Below, piece by piece: positions 1-8,364 of a DNA stretch of 38,533 nucleotides; position 1 is the first letter of the stretch; the number at the start of each line of letters is the position of its first letter. Origin of the DNA: an uncultured Eubacteriales bacterium. Its GTDB lineage: Bacteria > Bacillota > Clostridia > Oscillospirales > Oscillospiraceae. A program made the translations under genes and the position numbers. The notes under the pieces were generated by a model. It worked only from the letters and a program-made list of their open reading frames with translations, had not been told where the DNA came from and searched no databases. The stretch spans positions 1-38,533 of the forward strand of contig UQQF01000017.1 in assembly GCA_900543085.1 (NCBI GenBank). The letters run 5' to 3'.

Positions 1-2198
1 ACATCGGTGATCGCTACTCTTATGAGGGTACCCTCGGCTGGAACGTCTTTAAGCTAAAGAGCGTCGAAGGTATCGTAACTGGTGCCGAAGGCACTGGCGA
101 AAGCACCACCGAGATCTCTGAGGACTACGATGGTGGCCTGCGCGCTTCTGTCGACGCCGACCTCGATGCCTATATGCTCTACCACGGCGTCCGCGTCTGG
201 TACGTTGCTGACAAGAAGAGCGTTTTCTGCACCACCGGCGACGCTGTCTACGTCAACGATCTCTCCAAGGTTACTACTCTGAACTGCCCGAGCAAGAGCG
301 CCCGCGACGATCTGTTCAAGGGTGTCAGCAACCTTGAGACTGGCCTGAAGGTTGGATCCTCCAACTATGATCCTTATGAGGTTGCTCTCGTTGATAACTC
401 CGCTGTCGACCTGCCGAGCGACACCAACAACAACGCTCAGGTCTACTACTACATGGATCTGGGTGAGCTGGGTACTCGCTCCACCGCTAAGGACACCGTC
501 GTTGTTGACGGCACCGCCGTTAAGAATGACAATGTCTGGACCGACATCTCTGATATTGACCGTGGTGCCGGCATCGTCTACATGGTTGCCAACACCACCG
601 GCAACTCCACCAAGGCTGTTTATTACGTCTACCCGACCAGCACCACCGTTGGTGGCGTTGAGAAGGTAACCTCCAGCGGCGTCATCACTCTGACCGATGG
701 CACTGAGATTGCTCCTTCCGTGTTTGTTGACGATCTGGCTGGTAAGGTCGCTTACCTCCGCGCTGAGGTTGCCAGCCCGAGCTCCAGCACTCCGAGGTAT
801 GCATTCACTCTCGATTCTCATGGTCACTGGATTAACTACGACCAGAATTCCCTGAGGGCTGTTGCCTACTGGACTGGCGATGTGCGTCCGACTTCGGATC
901 ATGACGCTTGGACTCACGACGTGACCTTCGATGCTCTGTTCGCTCGCGTTTCCAACGGTGAGATAGTTGCTGTTCCTGTAACTAATAGCTGGATTAAGAC
1001 CAACCTCAGCCTCATTGGCGAGGGCGGCGGTTACTATGATATCACCGATAATCTCGTTGGCGATACCACCTACAGCCCGATACCGCTGAAGACGAGTGAA
1101 AAGTATGGCAGCTACGATTTCAAGAACAGCTTTACTGTTAAGGCTGACAAGTTTGAAATCACCTGCAATAGTACCGACTACATCTTTAACCCCGACACTG
1201 TTCAGTACTACATTGCTGAGGACTACGGCAACGGCCTCACCGTCACTCCGTACACTGGCAATGATGAGCTGATTGAGGGCCTCAACACTGAGGGCGGCGC
1301 TCCCATCGACACTGTCACCCTGCAGAATGTTGCTGTCCTCACCAAGAAGGTTGACAATAGCAACGTTGTCACTGTCATCTTCGGTTACAACGGCGTCAAG
1401 TCCGTCTCCGGCGGCATCCTGTTCCTGCCTCACGGCCTGACCAGCGCTGATTGGACTTACAGCAAGGACAACTACATTGCCTTCACCGGCAAGGGCGACG
1501 TCTACCTGAATGGTGTTGACCTTAATGATGAGGATTCCAACATCATCTATGTCAAGGCCAACGATTTTAATAGCTTCAGCTATGATGCTGGCTTCTATCG
1601 CTACACGATGGACGCTCAGGGCTACATAACTGAGCTTACAGAGGTCAACACCCAGTTCAAAACCATTACTGGTGTGCCCGGCACCACCGGCGACGGCTTC
1701 TACGTACTCAACGGCAAGGAAGTTTCCGCCGACGTGGTTGTCCGTGACGTGCGTACCGGCGTGCAGAAGGCAGAGTACGACGGCATCAACGAGATGGCTG
1801 CGTTCTTCAACGAGAATGCTGACCCGACTCATCCGCTGAACCTCGTCTACAGGGTTGTTGACAGCAAGGTCGTCATGATCTACGTCGTCGACGCTATCCC
1901 CGGCGAGGATACCTACAAGGTTACGGTGAACAACGAGACTAATGGTCAACTTACTTTCACCGCTGATCCTATAGTTCTCAAATCCTACAATGAGGAAACT
2001 GTCACCATTGAACTCAAGACCGAGGCAACTTGGTCTGCGACCGACGGAACTCTGAATATTGAGGTCAATAACAAGCCGGTTGCGCTTGATTGGGCTGATG
2101 ACATTACCGTGTCTGCGGATAAGAAGACTGCTTCTTTCGAGCTGACTGTCAGGGGCAATACCGCTGTCGATATTATCAGCTTTGTACCCGCCGAGTAA
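1..2198 (+). CDS. Large surface (S-layer-like) protein, C-terminal part, 5' end outside window
   Basis: The frame is open from base 3 to the TAA at 2196-2198, so about 731 residues are visible and the start lies upstream. The protein is rich in Asp, Asn, Thr, Val, Tyr and Gly, poor in Cys, and made of beta-type segments with many DG/NG turns, as in S-layer and other exported wall proteins. No transmembrane segment or sortase motif ends it; the C-terminus is a compact beta domain (from about residue 635) ending VPAE. Any signal peptide or SLH domain would be in the missing part. Codon use differs from the neighbours, with many GCT and GTT codons where the surrounding genes use GCC/GCG and GTC/GTG, consistent with very high expression. 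A strong terminator follows at once. S-layer identity is inference; a secreted adhesin is the alternative. Confidence 0.75.
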   Translation, partial: IGDRYSYEGTLGWNVFKLKSVEGIVTGAEGTGESTTEISEDYDGGLRASVDADLDAYMLYHGVRVWYVADKKSVFCTTGDAVYVNDLSKVTTLNCPSKSARDDLFKGVSNLETGLKVGSSNYDPYEVALVDNSAVDLPSDTNNNAQVYYYMDLGELGTRSTAKDTVVVDGTAVKNDNVWTDISDIDRGAGIVYMVANTTGNSTKAVYYVYPTSTTVGGVEKVTSSGVITLTDGTEIAPSVFVDDLAGKVAYLRAEVASPSSSTPRYAFTLDSHGHWINYDQNSLRAVAYWTGDVRPTSDHDAWTHDVTFDALFARVSNGEIVAVPVTNSWIKTNLSLIGEGGGYYDITDNLVGDTTYSPIPLKTSEKYGSYDFKNSFTVKADKFEITCNSTDYIFNPDTVQYYIAEDYGNGLTVTPYTGNDELIEGLNTEGGAPIDTVTLQNVAVLTKKVDNSNVVTVIFGYNGVKSVSGGILFLPHGLTSADWTYSKDNYIAFTGKGDVYLNGVDLNDEDSNIIYVKANDFNSFSYDAGFYRYTMDAQGYITELTEVNTQFKTITGVPGTTGDGFYVLNGKEVSADVVVRDVRTGVQKAEYDGINEMAAFFNENADPTHPLNLVYRVVDSKVVMIYVVDAIPGEDTYKVTVNNETNGQLTFTADPIVLKSYNEETVTIELKTEATWSATDGTLNIEVNNKPVALDWADDITVSADKKTASFELTVRGNTAVDIISFVPAE

Positions 2199-2234
2199 TT
2201 CTCGCGCCTAACCCAATAAACGCCTAAACGTTTT

Positions 2235-2264
2235 CCGCCCCCGCTTTTGCGGGGGCGGTTTTTT
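2235..2264 (+). terminator. Rho-independent terminator of the surface protein gene
   Basis: A perfect 10-bp GC-only stem (2235-2244 with 2249-2258) with a TTTT loop is followed by six T. It lies 36 bases after the stop codon and isolates the surface protein gene from the T-box unit downstream. Confidence 0.93.
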
Positions 2265-2324
2265 CGTGTCAACACGGACAAAACTGCGTTTCTGCGGGGC
2301 GGCGTATTTGTGCGGTTTTGACGA

Positions 2325-2353
2325 TTGACTTTCGCCGCGTGGGGTAGTATCCT
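2325..2353 (+). promoter_or_regulatory. Promoter of the T-box/metNIQ unit
   Basis: TTGACT (2325-2330), a 17-base spacer and TATCCT (2348-2353) precede the T-box leader, so transcription should start near 2360. Confidence 0.7.
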
Positions 2354-2375
2354 AATTGCACAACAACTTCACACC

Positions 2376-2643
2376 ACAAAGACAGTGAAGGAAAGAGTAA
2401 CCCGAAAGGAACGGCACAGTGAGCTCCGGAGAGTGGGAACGGGGCGCGGGGGGTTCGGGTGAACATGGTTCCGGAGTTGCGCACCGAGCGCGTTTTGCGT
2501 AAGGCTGCGACGGGTTCGCCCGTTATAGCGGCAGGGGTTTGATGGAACTCCGTGAGGCACGTATGCGTGAGCTGCGTGCGAATCAGGGTGGTAACACGGT
2601 TATACAATCGTCCCTGGCGTACTTTGTGCGCCAGGGATTTTTT
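2376..2643 (+). promoter_or_regulatory. T-box riboswitch, apparent Met (AUG) specifier
   Basis: The T-box core AGGGTGGTAACACGG is at 2585-2599, followed by the leader terminator: a 9-bp stem at 2611-2619/2629-2637 plus six T (2638-2643). The ACGG-TCCCT region can instead form the antiterminator with AGGG. Upstream, AGTA (near 2395) and a CCCGAA/TTCGGG helix (2401-2406/2454-2459) frame a specifier loop reading GAAC-ATG-G, with ATG at 2465-2467. A CCCGTTA element, common in T-box leaders, lies at 2519-2525. The bulge TGGT would pair with an uncharged tRNA ending ACCA, matching A73 of tRNA-Met; overlapping CAT (His) is disfavoured because tRNA-His normally has C73. The downstream genes encode a methionine importer. 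Expected effect: uncharged tRNA-Met promotes read-through into metN. Confidence 0.92.
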
Positions 2644-2680
2644 GTTGCCGTCCCCGGCGCGGAAAAAGAGGGGTAATCAA

Positions 2681-3715
2681 ATGGCAATGATAGAACTGCG
2701 GCACCTGACCAAGACCTACGGCACGGGCGAGAGCGCGGTGAAGGCGCTCGACGACGTCTCGCTGGAGATAGAGCAGGGCGAGATATTCGGCATCATCGGC
2801 CTGTCCGGCGCGGGCAAGAGCACGCTGGTGCGCTGCATCAACCTGCTTGAGACGCCGACGGCCGGCGAGGTCATAGTCGACGGCAAGACCATGACCGACC
2901 TCAAGGGCAAGGCTCTGCGCGAGGCCCGGCGGAACATCGGCATGATATTCCAGGGCTTCGACCTGCTGATGCAGCGCACGGCGCTGCAAAACGTCCGCTT
3001 TCCGCTGGAGCTGGCTCACACGCCGAAGGCGGAGGCCGACAGGCGCGCGAGGGAGCTTTTAAAGACCGTCGGCCTTGGGGGGCGCGAGGGCGCGTATCCG
3101 GCGCAGCTCTCCGGCGGCATGAAGCAGCGCGTCGCGATAGCCCGCGCGCTGGCCAGCAATCCGCGCGTGCTGCTGTGCGACGAGGCCACCAGCGCGCTGG
3201 ACCCGACCACTACCGAGAGCATCCTGGAGCTGCTCAAGGACATAAACCGCACGATGGGTGTCACGGTGGTCGTGATAACCCACGAGATGCGCGTGGTGGA
3301 GCGCATATGCTCCCGCGTGGCGATAATCGCGGACAGCCACATCGCCGAGATGGGCGAGGTGCAGGAGGTGTTCCTCCACCCGAGGACCGAGGCGGCCAAG
3401 AAGCTGGTGCTGCCCAGCCGCAGCGGCAAGCTGGAGGGCTTCACCGAGGACGAGGCGGCCACGGCCGTGGACGAGTGCCGCGGCGAGCTGATACGCCTGG
3501 CCTTCGACGGCACGACGACCGACCGCCCGGTCATCGCCGACATGATACTCTCCTGCGGCGCGCCGGTGAGCATAGTCTACGCCGACACGCGCAGCATCGA
3601 GGGCAAGCTCTACGGGCACACGGTCCTGCAGCTCCCCAGCGACGCGGCCGTCGCAGAGAAGATGAAGCGCTGGCTGCGCGACCAGGGCATCAGCTACACG
3701 AAGGAGGTCCAGTGA
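2681..3715 (+). CDS. metN: Methionine ABC transporter ATP-binding protein MetN
   Basis: ATPase of the MetNIQ importer for D/L-methionine at the cytoplasmic membrane. 344 residues, the usual MetN length: Walker A GLSGAGKST at 40-48, signature LSGGMKQR from 143, Walker B VLLCDEATSALD near 162-173, H-loop ITHEM, and a C-terminal NIL-type ligand-sensing domain (about 270-344) in which methionine normally causes trans-inhibition. The ATG at 2681 is chosen over an upstream in-frame start at 2552 because the latter lies within the T-box, while AGAGGGG sits 7-8 bases before 2681. It is the first gene after the T-box terminator; metI begins one base after its TGA. Confidence 0.95.
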   Translation: MAMIELRHLTKTYGTGESAVKALDDVSLEIEQGEIFGIIGLSGAGKSTLVRCINLLETPTAGEVIVDGKTMTDLKGKALREARRNIGMIFQGFDLLMQRTALQNVRFPLELAHTPKAEADRRARELLKTVGLGGREGAYPAQLSGGMKQRVAIARALASNPRVLLCDEATSALDPTTTESILELLKDINRTMGVTVVVITHEMRVVERICSRVAIIADSHIAEMGEVQEVFLHPRTEAAKKLVLPSRSGKLEGFTEDEAATAVDECRGELIRLAFDGTTTDRPVIADMILSCGAPVSIVYADTRSIEGKLYGHTVLQLPSDAAVAEKMKRWLRDQGISYTKEVQ

Positions 3716-3716
3716 A

Positions 3717-4379
3717 ATGAGCTTCGGACAGATACTTGCGCTCGTCCCCGAGGCGCTGTGGGAGAGCATATACATGACCATCGGCTCAACCGCGCTGGCT
3801 TACGTTATCGGACTGCCGCTCGGCCTGGTTCTGGTGGTCACGGCCAGGGACGGCATACACCCCATGCGCGCGCTGAACATGGTGCTCGGCGCGGTGGTCA
3901 ACTTCCTGCGCAGCATACCGTTTGTGATTTTGCTGTTCTTCGTGACGCCGCTCACAAGGCTTATCGTGGGTCGTGCCATCGGCTCGGAAGCGGCGATCGT
4001 CCCGCTGGTCATCAGCGCGTTCCCCTTTGTGGCGCGAATGGTCGAGCAGAGCGCGAGGGAGGTCGACCGCGGCGTGGTCGAAGCCAGCCAGGCCATGGGC
4101 GCGAGCAACTGGCAGATCATCACGAAGGTGCTCCTGCCCGAGTCCAAGCCCAGTCTCCTGAACGGCGCGGCCGTCTCCGCGACCACTATCCTCGGCTACA
4201 GCGCGATGGCCGGCTGCTTCGGCGGCGGCGGCCTCGGCTCGGTGGCCATCAACTACGGCTATCAGCGCTACGACTTCATGGTCATGTTCGTCATGATAAT
4301 CGTGAACGTCGTGCTCGTGCAGGCGCTGCAGGAGTCCGGCACCCGCGGCGCGCGGCTGACGGACAAACGGATAAGATAG
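3717..4379 (+). CDS. metI: Methionine ABC transporter permease MetI
   Basis: 220-residue permease with about five transmembrane segments and the binding-protein-dependent transport signature (EAA loop) ASQAMGASNWQIITKVLLP, which docks on MetN. The Shine-Dalgarno AAGGAGG lies inside the end of metN and the start codon follows the metN TGA by one base, indicating translational coupling. Length and topology match MetI. Ends with TAG, so amber is an ordinary stop codon in this genome. Confidence 0.95.
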   Translation: MSFGQILALVPEALWESIYMTIGSTALAYVIGLPLGLVLVVTARDGIHPMRALNMVLGAVVNFLRSIPFVILLFFVTPLTRLIVGRAIGSEAAIVPLVISAFPFVARMVEQSAREVDRGVVEASQAMGASNWQIITKVLLPESKPSLLNGAAVSATTILGYSAMAGCFGGGGLGSVAINYGYQRYDFMVMFVMIIVNVVLVQALQESGTRGARLTDKRIR

Positions 4380-4388
4380 AATCCTCCA

Positions 4389-4481
4389 GGGGGAATCTTA
4401 TCCCCCCTAGATACCCGGCGCAGGGCGCCGGTATACCCCCCTCGTCTTGCACGGCAGGACGGTTGCGCCTCAGAGGCGCAA
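4389..4481 (+). repeat. Three small hairpins between metI and metQ
   Basis: Three inverted repeats lie in the 165-base gap: 4389-4394/4401-4406 (GGGGGA with TCCCCC), 4412-4430s (TACC-CGGCGC with GCGCCGGTA, one bulged C), and 4463-4471/4473-4481 (TTGCGCCTC with GAGGCGCAA). None has a T-run, so they are not typical terminators. In a metN-metI-metQ transcript they could protect the metQ segment or mark processing sites, which would suit the higher demand for a binding protein (inference). Confidence 0.5.
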
Positions 4482-4544
4482 GATATGGATAAATGCGATA
4501 TACATCACCAATTTATAAAACCAAAATGAAAAGGAGACACAAAC

Positions 4545-5420
4545 ATGAAAAAGATTCTTGCACTGACGCTCAGCGCCATCCTCTGCCTCGGCCTGCTGGC
4601 CGGCTGCGGAACCGATAGCGGCAGCGCCGCCACCGACCCTGCGAGCGAACCGACCTCCGGAGCGACCAACACTCCCAGCGGCGAGCTTGAGACCATCACC
4701 GTCGGCGCCTCCTCCACCCCGCACGCCGAGATCCTCGACGCCGTGCGCGGAGAGCTTGAGGCCCTCGGCTACAACCTCGAAGTGGTCGTATTCAACGACT
4801 ACGTCCAGCCCAACACCGCCCTCGCCGACGGCGACCTCGACGCCAACTACTTCCAGCACGAGCCCTACCTCACCACCTTCAACTCCGAGCGCGGCACCGA
4901 CCTCGTCTCCGCCGGCGCTATCCACTACGAGCCGATGGGCATCTACCCGGGAACCAAGAGCAGCCTTGACGACATCGCCGAGGGCGACACCATTGCCATC
5001 CCGAACGACGGCTCCAACGAGACCCGCGCCCTGCTCCTGCTCCAGGATCTCGGCTACATAACCCTCGCCGAAGGCATCGACGCCAGCTCCAACGCCACCA
5101 TTGAGGCCATCGTGGACAACCCGCTGAACCTCGAGATCACCGAGATGAACGCTGAGAACATCCCGCACATCCTCGCCGACGTGGCCTTCGGCATCATCAA
5201 CGGCAACTACGCCCTGCAGGCCGACCTCACCGGCGACGACGCCCTCGCCAGCGAGAGCGCCGACTCCGACGCCGCCCAGACCTACGCCAACATCGTGGCC
5301 TGCCGCAACGGCGACGAGAACAGCGACAAGATCCAGGCGCTGATCACCGCCCTCACCAGCGAGACCTGCCGCGAGTACATCGAGAGCACCTACAACGGCG
5401 CCGTCGTCCCCATTTTCTAA
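4545..5420 (+). CDS. metQ: Methionine-binding lipoprotein MetQ (NlpA family)
   Basis: Substrate-binding lipoprotein of the methionine importer. 291 residues: lipoprotein signal peptide with lipobox LLAGC (acylated Cys near residue 22), then a Ser/Thr/Ala-rich linker and the NlpA/MetQ fold with typical segments TITVGASSTPHAEIL, DYVQPNTAL, NYFQHEPYL and the closing NGAVVPIF. AAGGAG lies 9 bases before the ATG at 4545. Third gene of the T-box-controlled unit and followed by a strong terminator. Confidence 0.95.
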   Translation: MKKILALTLSAILCLGLLAGCGTDSGSAATDPASEPTSGATNTPSGELETITVGASSTPHAEILDAVRGELEALGYNLEVVVFNDYVQPNTALADGDLDANYFQHEPYLTTFNSERGTDLVSAGAIHYEPMGIYPGTKSSLDDIAEGDTIAIPNDGSNETRALLLLQDLGYITLAEGIDASSNATIEAIVDNPLNLEITEMNAENIPHILADVAFGIINGNYALQADLTGDDALASESADSDAAQTYANIVACRNGDENSDKIQALITALTSETCREYIESTYNGAVVPIF

Positions 5421-5456
5421 GCCGCGACGGTATATATAAATAGTATACGCAGGCAG

Positions 5457-5491
5457 CACGGCCGGAGGCATGAGCCTCCGGCCGTGTTTTT
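5457..5491 (+). terminator. Terminator of the metNIQ operon
   Basis: Perfect 13-bp stem (5457-5469 with 5474-5486), ATGA loop, followed by five T. It lies 36 bases after the metQ stop. Confidence 0.95.
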
Positions 5492-5610
5492 ATATGCGAC
5501 GCTGCGCTGCAGCGACTGTCTCCGATTTGTCAAGCTGGGATTTTAGCCAAAAGCGGCGCGGAATTCTTATGCAATAGAGGAATGGACAAACCGGCATCGC
5601 AAGCGTAGTA

Positions 5611-5623
5611 TTTACTTAGTAAA
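5611..5623. promoter_or_regulatory. Palindrome TTTACTTAGTAAA upstream of the CoA-transferase
   Basis: The 206-base gap 5492-5697 is AT-richer than its surroundings and holds a perfect 6+1+6 palindrome about 75 bases before the CoA-transferase start. It could be an operator. No convincing -35/-10 pair was found, so the promoter of the downstream gene remains unplaced. Confidence 0.3.
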
Positions 5624-5697
5624 GCGTTGAAAACAAACAAATGCAGGAGTTTGACCCGCGGTGCGCGGACAGAAAACTACATTGAAGGAGTCTGGTT

Positions 5698-6972
5698 ATG
5701 AAAAGAAGCGAAGTACCGCAGCAGGGGCTGCTGAAGGGCGTGCGCGTGGCCGTCAGCGCGATTTCCGTCGCCGGCCCGTTTGCGGCGGAGATTCTGGCTG
5801 ACATGGGCGCCGACGTCATCCAGATAGAGAACCCGAAGAACCCCGACTATTCCCACGGCAGCATAAACCCCGGCTGGATGGGCGAGTCGCACAGGCGCAA
5901 CATGCGCGACATCACCCTGGACGTGACCAAGCCCAAGGGCAGGGAGGCGTTCATGCGCCTGCTGGCCGAGACCGATATCTTCATCGAGTCCTCCAAAGGC
6001 GGGCAGTGGTACAATTGGGGGCTGGGCGACGAGGTGCTCTGGGAGGCGAATCCGAGGCTTGTCATAGCGCACATCTCCGGCTACGGCCAGACCGGCCTGG
6101 AGTCGTATGTGAGCCGCGCGTCCTATGACCCGATCGCGCAGGCGTTCAGCGGACTGGTGTACTCCAACGGCACGGACGACATGCCCTACTTCCCGGTCGC
6201 CGACAACGTGATCGACTACTACACGGCCTTCTTCGCCGCCACCTCGTGCCTTTCCGCGTACATCAACGCCCTCAGGACCGGCAAGGGCGAGAGCCTGGAC
6301 ATAGCCCAGTACGAGTGCGGCCTGCGCACGCTCTGCCAGTACATGCTGCAGGACATAGTAGAGCACAACCCCGAGAAGCGCTCGCTGTGGATCGCCTCCG
6401 AGCTGGTCGCCGGCACCGGCAGCTACAGGTGCAAAGAGGGCAGCGTGTTCATCATGTCCACCGGCGCTGTCGTCGTCAGGAAGTTTGCGGAGCTGCTCGG
6501 CCTGCCCTACGGCACCGACGCCTTCCCCGGCGGAGCCTACGCCGTCTACCGCAGCACCGAGCCGGGCAAGCTGCTCGAGGAAGCCCTCCTCAAGTTCTGC
6601 GCCGAGCGCACCGCCGCCGAGGTGGAGAAGGAGCTCAACGAGCACAAGATACCGTGCAGCCAGGTTCTGACCTTCCGGGACATGCTGACCAACGAGCAGT
6701 ACATCGCCCGCGACTCCCTCACCACCACGCCCAGCACGCGCTGGGAGGACCCGGAGAACCCCGGCCAGCCGCTGCAGGTCAGGGTGCCCAATATCGTGCC
6801 GAGGACTAAGAACAACCCGCTGGAGATCTGGCGCACCGGCGTCGACTTCGGCTTCGACACCAGGGACGTCCTCTCCGACCTGGGCTACAGCGAGGAGGAG
6901 GTCCAGAGCTTCTTCGACGAGAAGATCTCCGTCTCCAGGCCGGACTTCTGCCCGCAGTACAAGCACCTGTGA
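5698..6972 (+). CDS. CaiB/BaiF family class III CoA-transferase (carnitine CoA-transferase-like)
   Basis: Class III CoA-transferases move CoA between acyl-CoA donors and free acids through an aspartyl-CoA mixed anhydride. 424 residues, close to E. coli CaiB (405), which I recognise by similarity along the whole length: ADMGADVIQIEN, ETDIFIESSKG, LVIAHISGYGQTG, PIAQAFSG, TGKGESLDIAQYE, TKNNPLEIWR. The Asp of NVIDYYTA (residue 173) aligns with the catalytic Asp169 of CaiB. GAAGGAG precedes the ATG at 5698 by about 8 bases. The gene stands alone: no carnitine dehydratase, acyl-CoA ligase or dehydrogenase lies beside it, so the substrate is open. A convergent terminator follows. Confidence 0.9.
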   Translation: MKRSEVPQQGLLKGVRVAVSAISVAGPFAAEILADMGADVIQIENPKNPDYSHGSINPGWMGESHRRNMRDITLDVTKPKGREAFMRLLAETDIFIESSKGGQWYNWGLGDEVLWEANPRLVIAHISGYGQTGLESYVSRASYDPIAQAFSGLVYSNGTDDMPYFPVADNVIDYYTAFFAATSCLSAYINALRTGKGESLDIAQYECGLRTLCQYMLQDIVEHNPEKRSLWIASELVAGTGSYRCKEGSVFIMSTGAVVVRKFAELLGLPYGTDAFPGGAYAVYRSTEPGKLLEEALLKFCAERTAAEVEKELNEHKIPCSQVLTFRDMLTNEQYIARDSLTTTPSTRWEDPENPGQPLQVRVPNIVPRTKNNPLEIWRTGVDFGFDTRDVLSDLGYSEEEVQSFFDEKISVSRPDFCPQYKHL

Positions 6973-7005
6973 ACGTACCCGCAAACACGGCTCACCGGTA
7001 AAAAA

Positions 7006-7043
7006 CCCGGATGCGGAGGACCCCCTCCGCATCCGGGCTTTCT
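7006..7043. terminator. Bidirectional terminator between convergent genes
   Basis: A perfect 14-bp stem (7006-7019/7024-7037) is followed by CTTTCTATTT on the plus strand and by GTTTTTTACC on the minus strand. It therefore serves both the CoA-transferase and the MBL-fold gene, whose minus-strand stop begins at 7044 and ends at 7042. Confidence 0.9.
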
Positions 7044-7737
7044 ATTTCTCCAGCTTGCGCGTCAGATGCCGCAGCATGGTCTGCTTGCTGTGAGGCTTGG
7101 CGTGCCCGGCTACGCACCAGTCGCAGTCCGTGGACTCCACCAGCGCTATCATGGCGCGGAGCTTAGGCTCGTTCATCACCCAGTCGTGCTGGTAGTCGCC
7201 GTATATGGCGTCGCCGAGGAACAGGACCTTTTCCTCAGGCACAAGGACGCACACGGCGTCAAAGGTGTGCGGCGAGTCGATATGGAAGATCTGCGCCGTC
7301 ACGCCGCCCAGGTCGAGCGTCAGCGAGTCGGAAAATTCGATATCCGCGGCCTTGACCGTCACAGGGGCGCCCTCGGGGTATTCGGCGCCGTAGAAGGGGT
7401 CGCACATCATGTACTCGCGGTAGTTGGGCATGGTGGTCGACTTCACGATGTGCTCTTTCAGCTTGTCGTTGGTTCGCTTGTAGGCTATGCCCACGCCGGC
7501 GGCGGCGTGCAGGGCGAAGCTGTGGTCGCAGTGCCAGTGCGTCAGCACGGTGAAATCAGGCCGCTTTAGCCCGGCGCTGTCTATGCCCTCGTAGAAAAGC
7601 GCGAGGTGCCGCGCGGAGTATCCGGCGTCGACGGCCAGGGAGAACCTGTCGCCGCGCACGTGAGCGAGCAGCGGGTATTCGCGCTCCGGCTGCGGCGCGA
7701 GGTAGGAGATGCGTTCGGTAAGTTTTTCCAGTTCCAT
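7042..7737 (-). CDS. Metallo-beta-lactamase-fold hydrolase
   Basis: 231-residue single-domain MBL hydrolase. The zinc motif HWHCDH is at residues 67-72; further metal ligands are plausibly the His of HIDSPHTFD, the Asp of VLFLGDAIYGD and the His of VAGHAKPHS. There is no signal peptide, so it is cytoplasmic. The substrate cannot be read from sequence; MBL proteins of this kind include thioesterases, lactonases and phosphodiesterases. It is the last gene of a four-gene operon, starting three bases after the stop of the cyclase-family gene, so it may act on that enzyme's product (inference). Confidence 0.85.
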   Translation of the reverse strand: MELEKLTERISYLAPQPEREYPLLAHVRGDRFSLAVDAGYSARHLALFYEGIDSAGLKRPDFTVLTHWHCDHSFALHAAAGVGIAYKRTNDKLKEHIVKSTTMPNYREYMMCDPFYGAEYPEGAPVTVKAADIEFSDSLTLDLGGVTAQIFHIDSPHTFDAVCVLVPEEKVLFLGDAIYGDYQHDWVMNEPKLRAMIALVESTDCDWCVAGHAKPHSKQTMLRHLTRKLEK

Positions 7738-7740
7738 TGT

Positions 7741-8364
7741 TCACGCTTCCAGTGCCACGGCGCGCACCGGCGCGCCGTCGGCGTTTTTGTATTTCAGGGG
7801 CAGAGCCGCAAAATATAGGCGTCTGCCGCGCAGCGGCACGAGGCCGCAGAGATTCTCGACTATGACCTTCCCCGCGCGAAAGACGAGGAAGTGGTTGGCG
7901 TAAGTCTCGTCGTCCATGGGGTCTATGCCCATCGTGTCCACGCCTATGCCCTTGACGCCGAGGCTCAGCGCGCGCTCCACCGTCGCCGCGGCGAGGGTGG
8001 GGTAGCTGCCGAAGTATTCGCCGCCGCCCCAGAACCGCTCCCAGCCGGTGCTGACCAGCAGGAAGTCCGCGCCGGGGAAGGCGTCCAGCGCCTCGGGCGG
8101 GATCTTCCCGGCGTATTTCTCCGCGTCCAGCACCCAGGCGGAGCCGGTGAAGGCGTCCGCGCCCAGCTCGTCGAGCTGCGCCGCGCCGCGCAGCATGTGC
8201 GCCGGGGCATCCATGTGCGTGCCCACGTGGGAGAAAAGCTCCAGCCGCGTCTCCCGGAAGCCGTCGCGCTTGAACGTGCTGCCCTCGGCAAGCACGGGCT
8301 GCGGCGTCCCCGGCCAGACGGGCGTGTCCGGCGTTATGAGATGTGTGAGGTCATGTACTTTCAT
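7741..8364 (-). CDS. Cyclase-family (kynurenine formamidase-like) metal hydrolase
   Basis: 207-residue member of the cyclase family, which includes bacterial kynurenine formamidase KynB and polyketide cyclases. The diagnostic motif HVGTHMDAPAH (residues 46-56) supplies the metal ligands; the N-terminus MKVHDLTHLITPDTPVWPG is also typical. Members hydrolyse amides or lactones. No tryptophan-degradation genes are nearby, so kynurenine need not be the substrate. Its ATG (8364) lies 14 bases inside the end of the YjbR-like gene, which indicates coupled translation. Confidence 0.88.
   Translation of the reverse strand: MKVHDLTHLITPDTPVWPGTPQPVLAEGSTFKRDGFRETRLELFSHVGTHMDAPAHMLRGAAQLDELGADAFTGSAWVLDAEKYAGKIPPEALDAFPGADFLLVSTGWERFWGGGEYFGSYPTLAAATVERALSLGVKGIGVDTMGIDPMDDETYANHFLVFRAGKVIVENLCGLVPLRGRRLYFAALPLKYKNADGAPVRAVALEA

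Noticed and set aside
54..1949. 631-codon open frame antisense to the surface protein gene
   Set aside because: Low-complexity Val/Ala/Asp content and no ribosome site; it is a mirror of the codon bias of the sense gene.
2465..2467. CAT (His) as T-box specifier
   Set aside because: The TGGT bulge fits discriminator A, tRNA-His usually has C73, and the controlled genes are a methionine importer.
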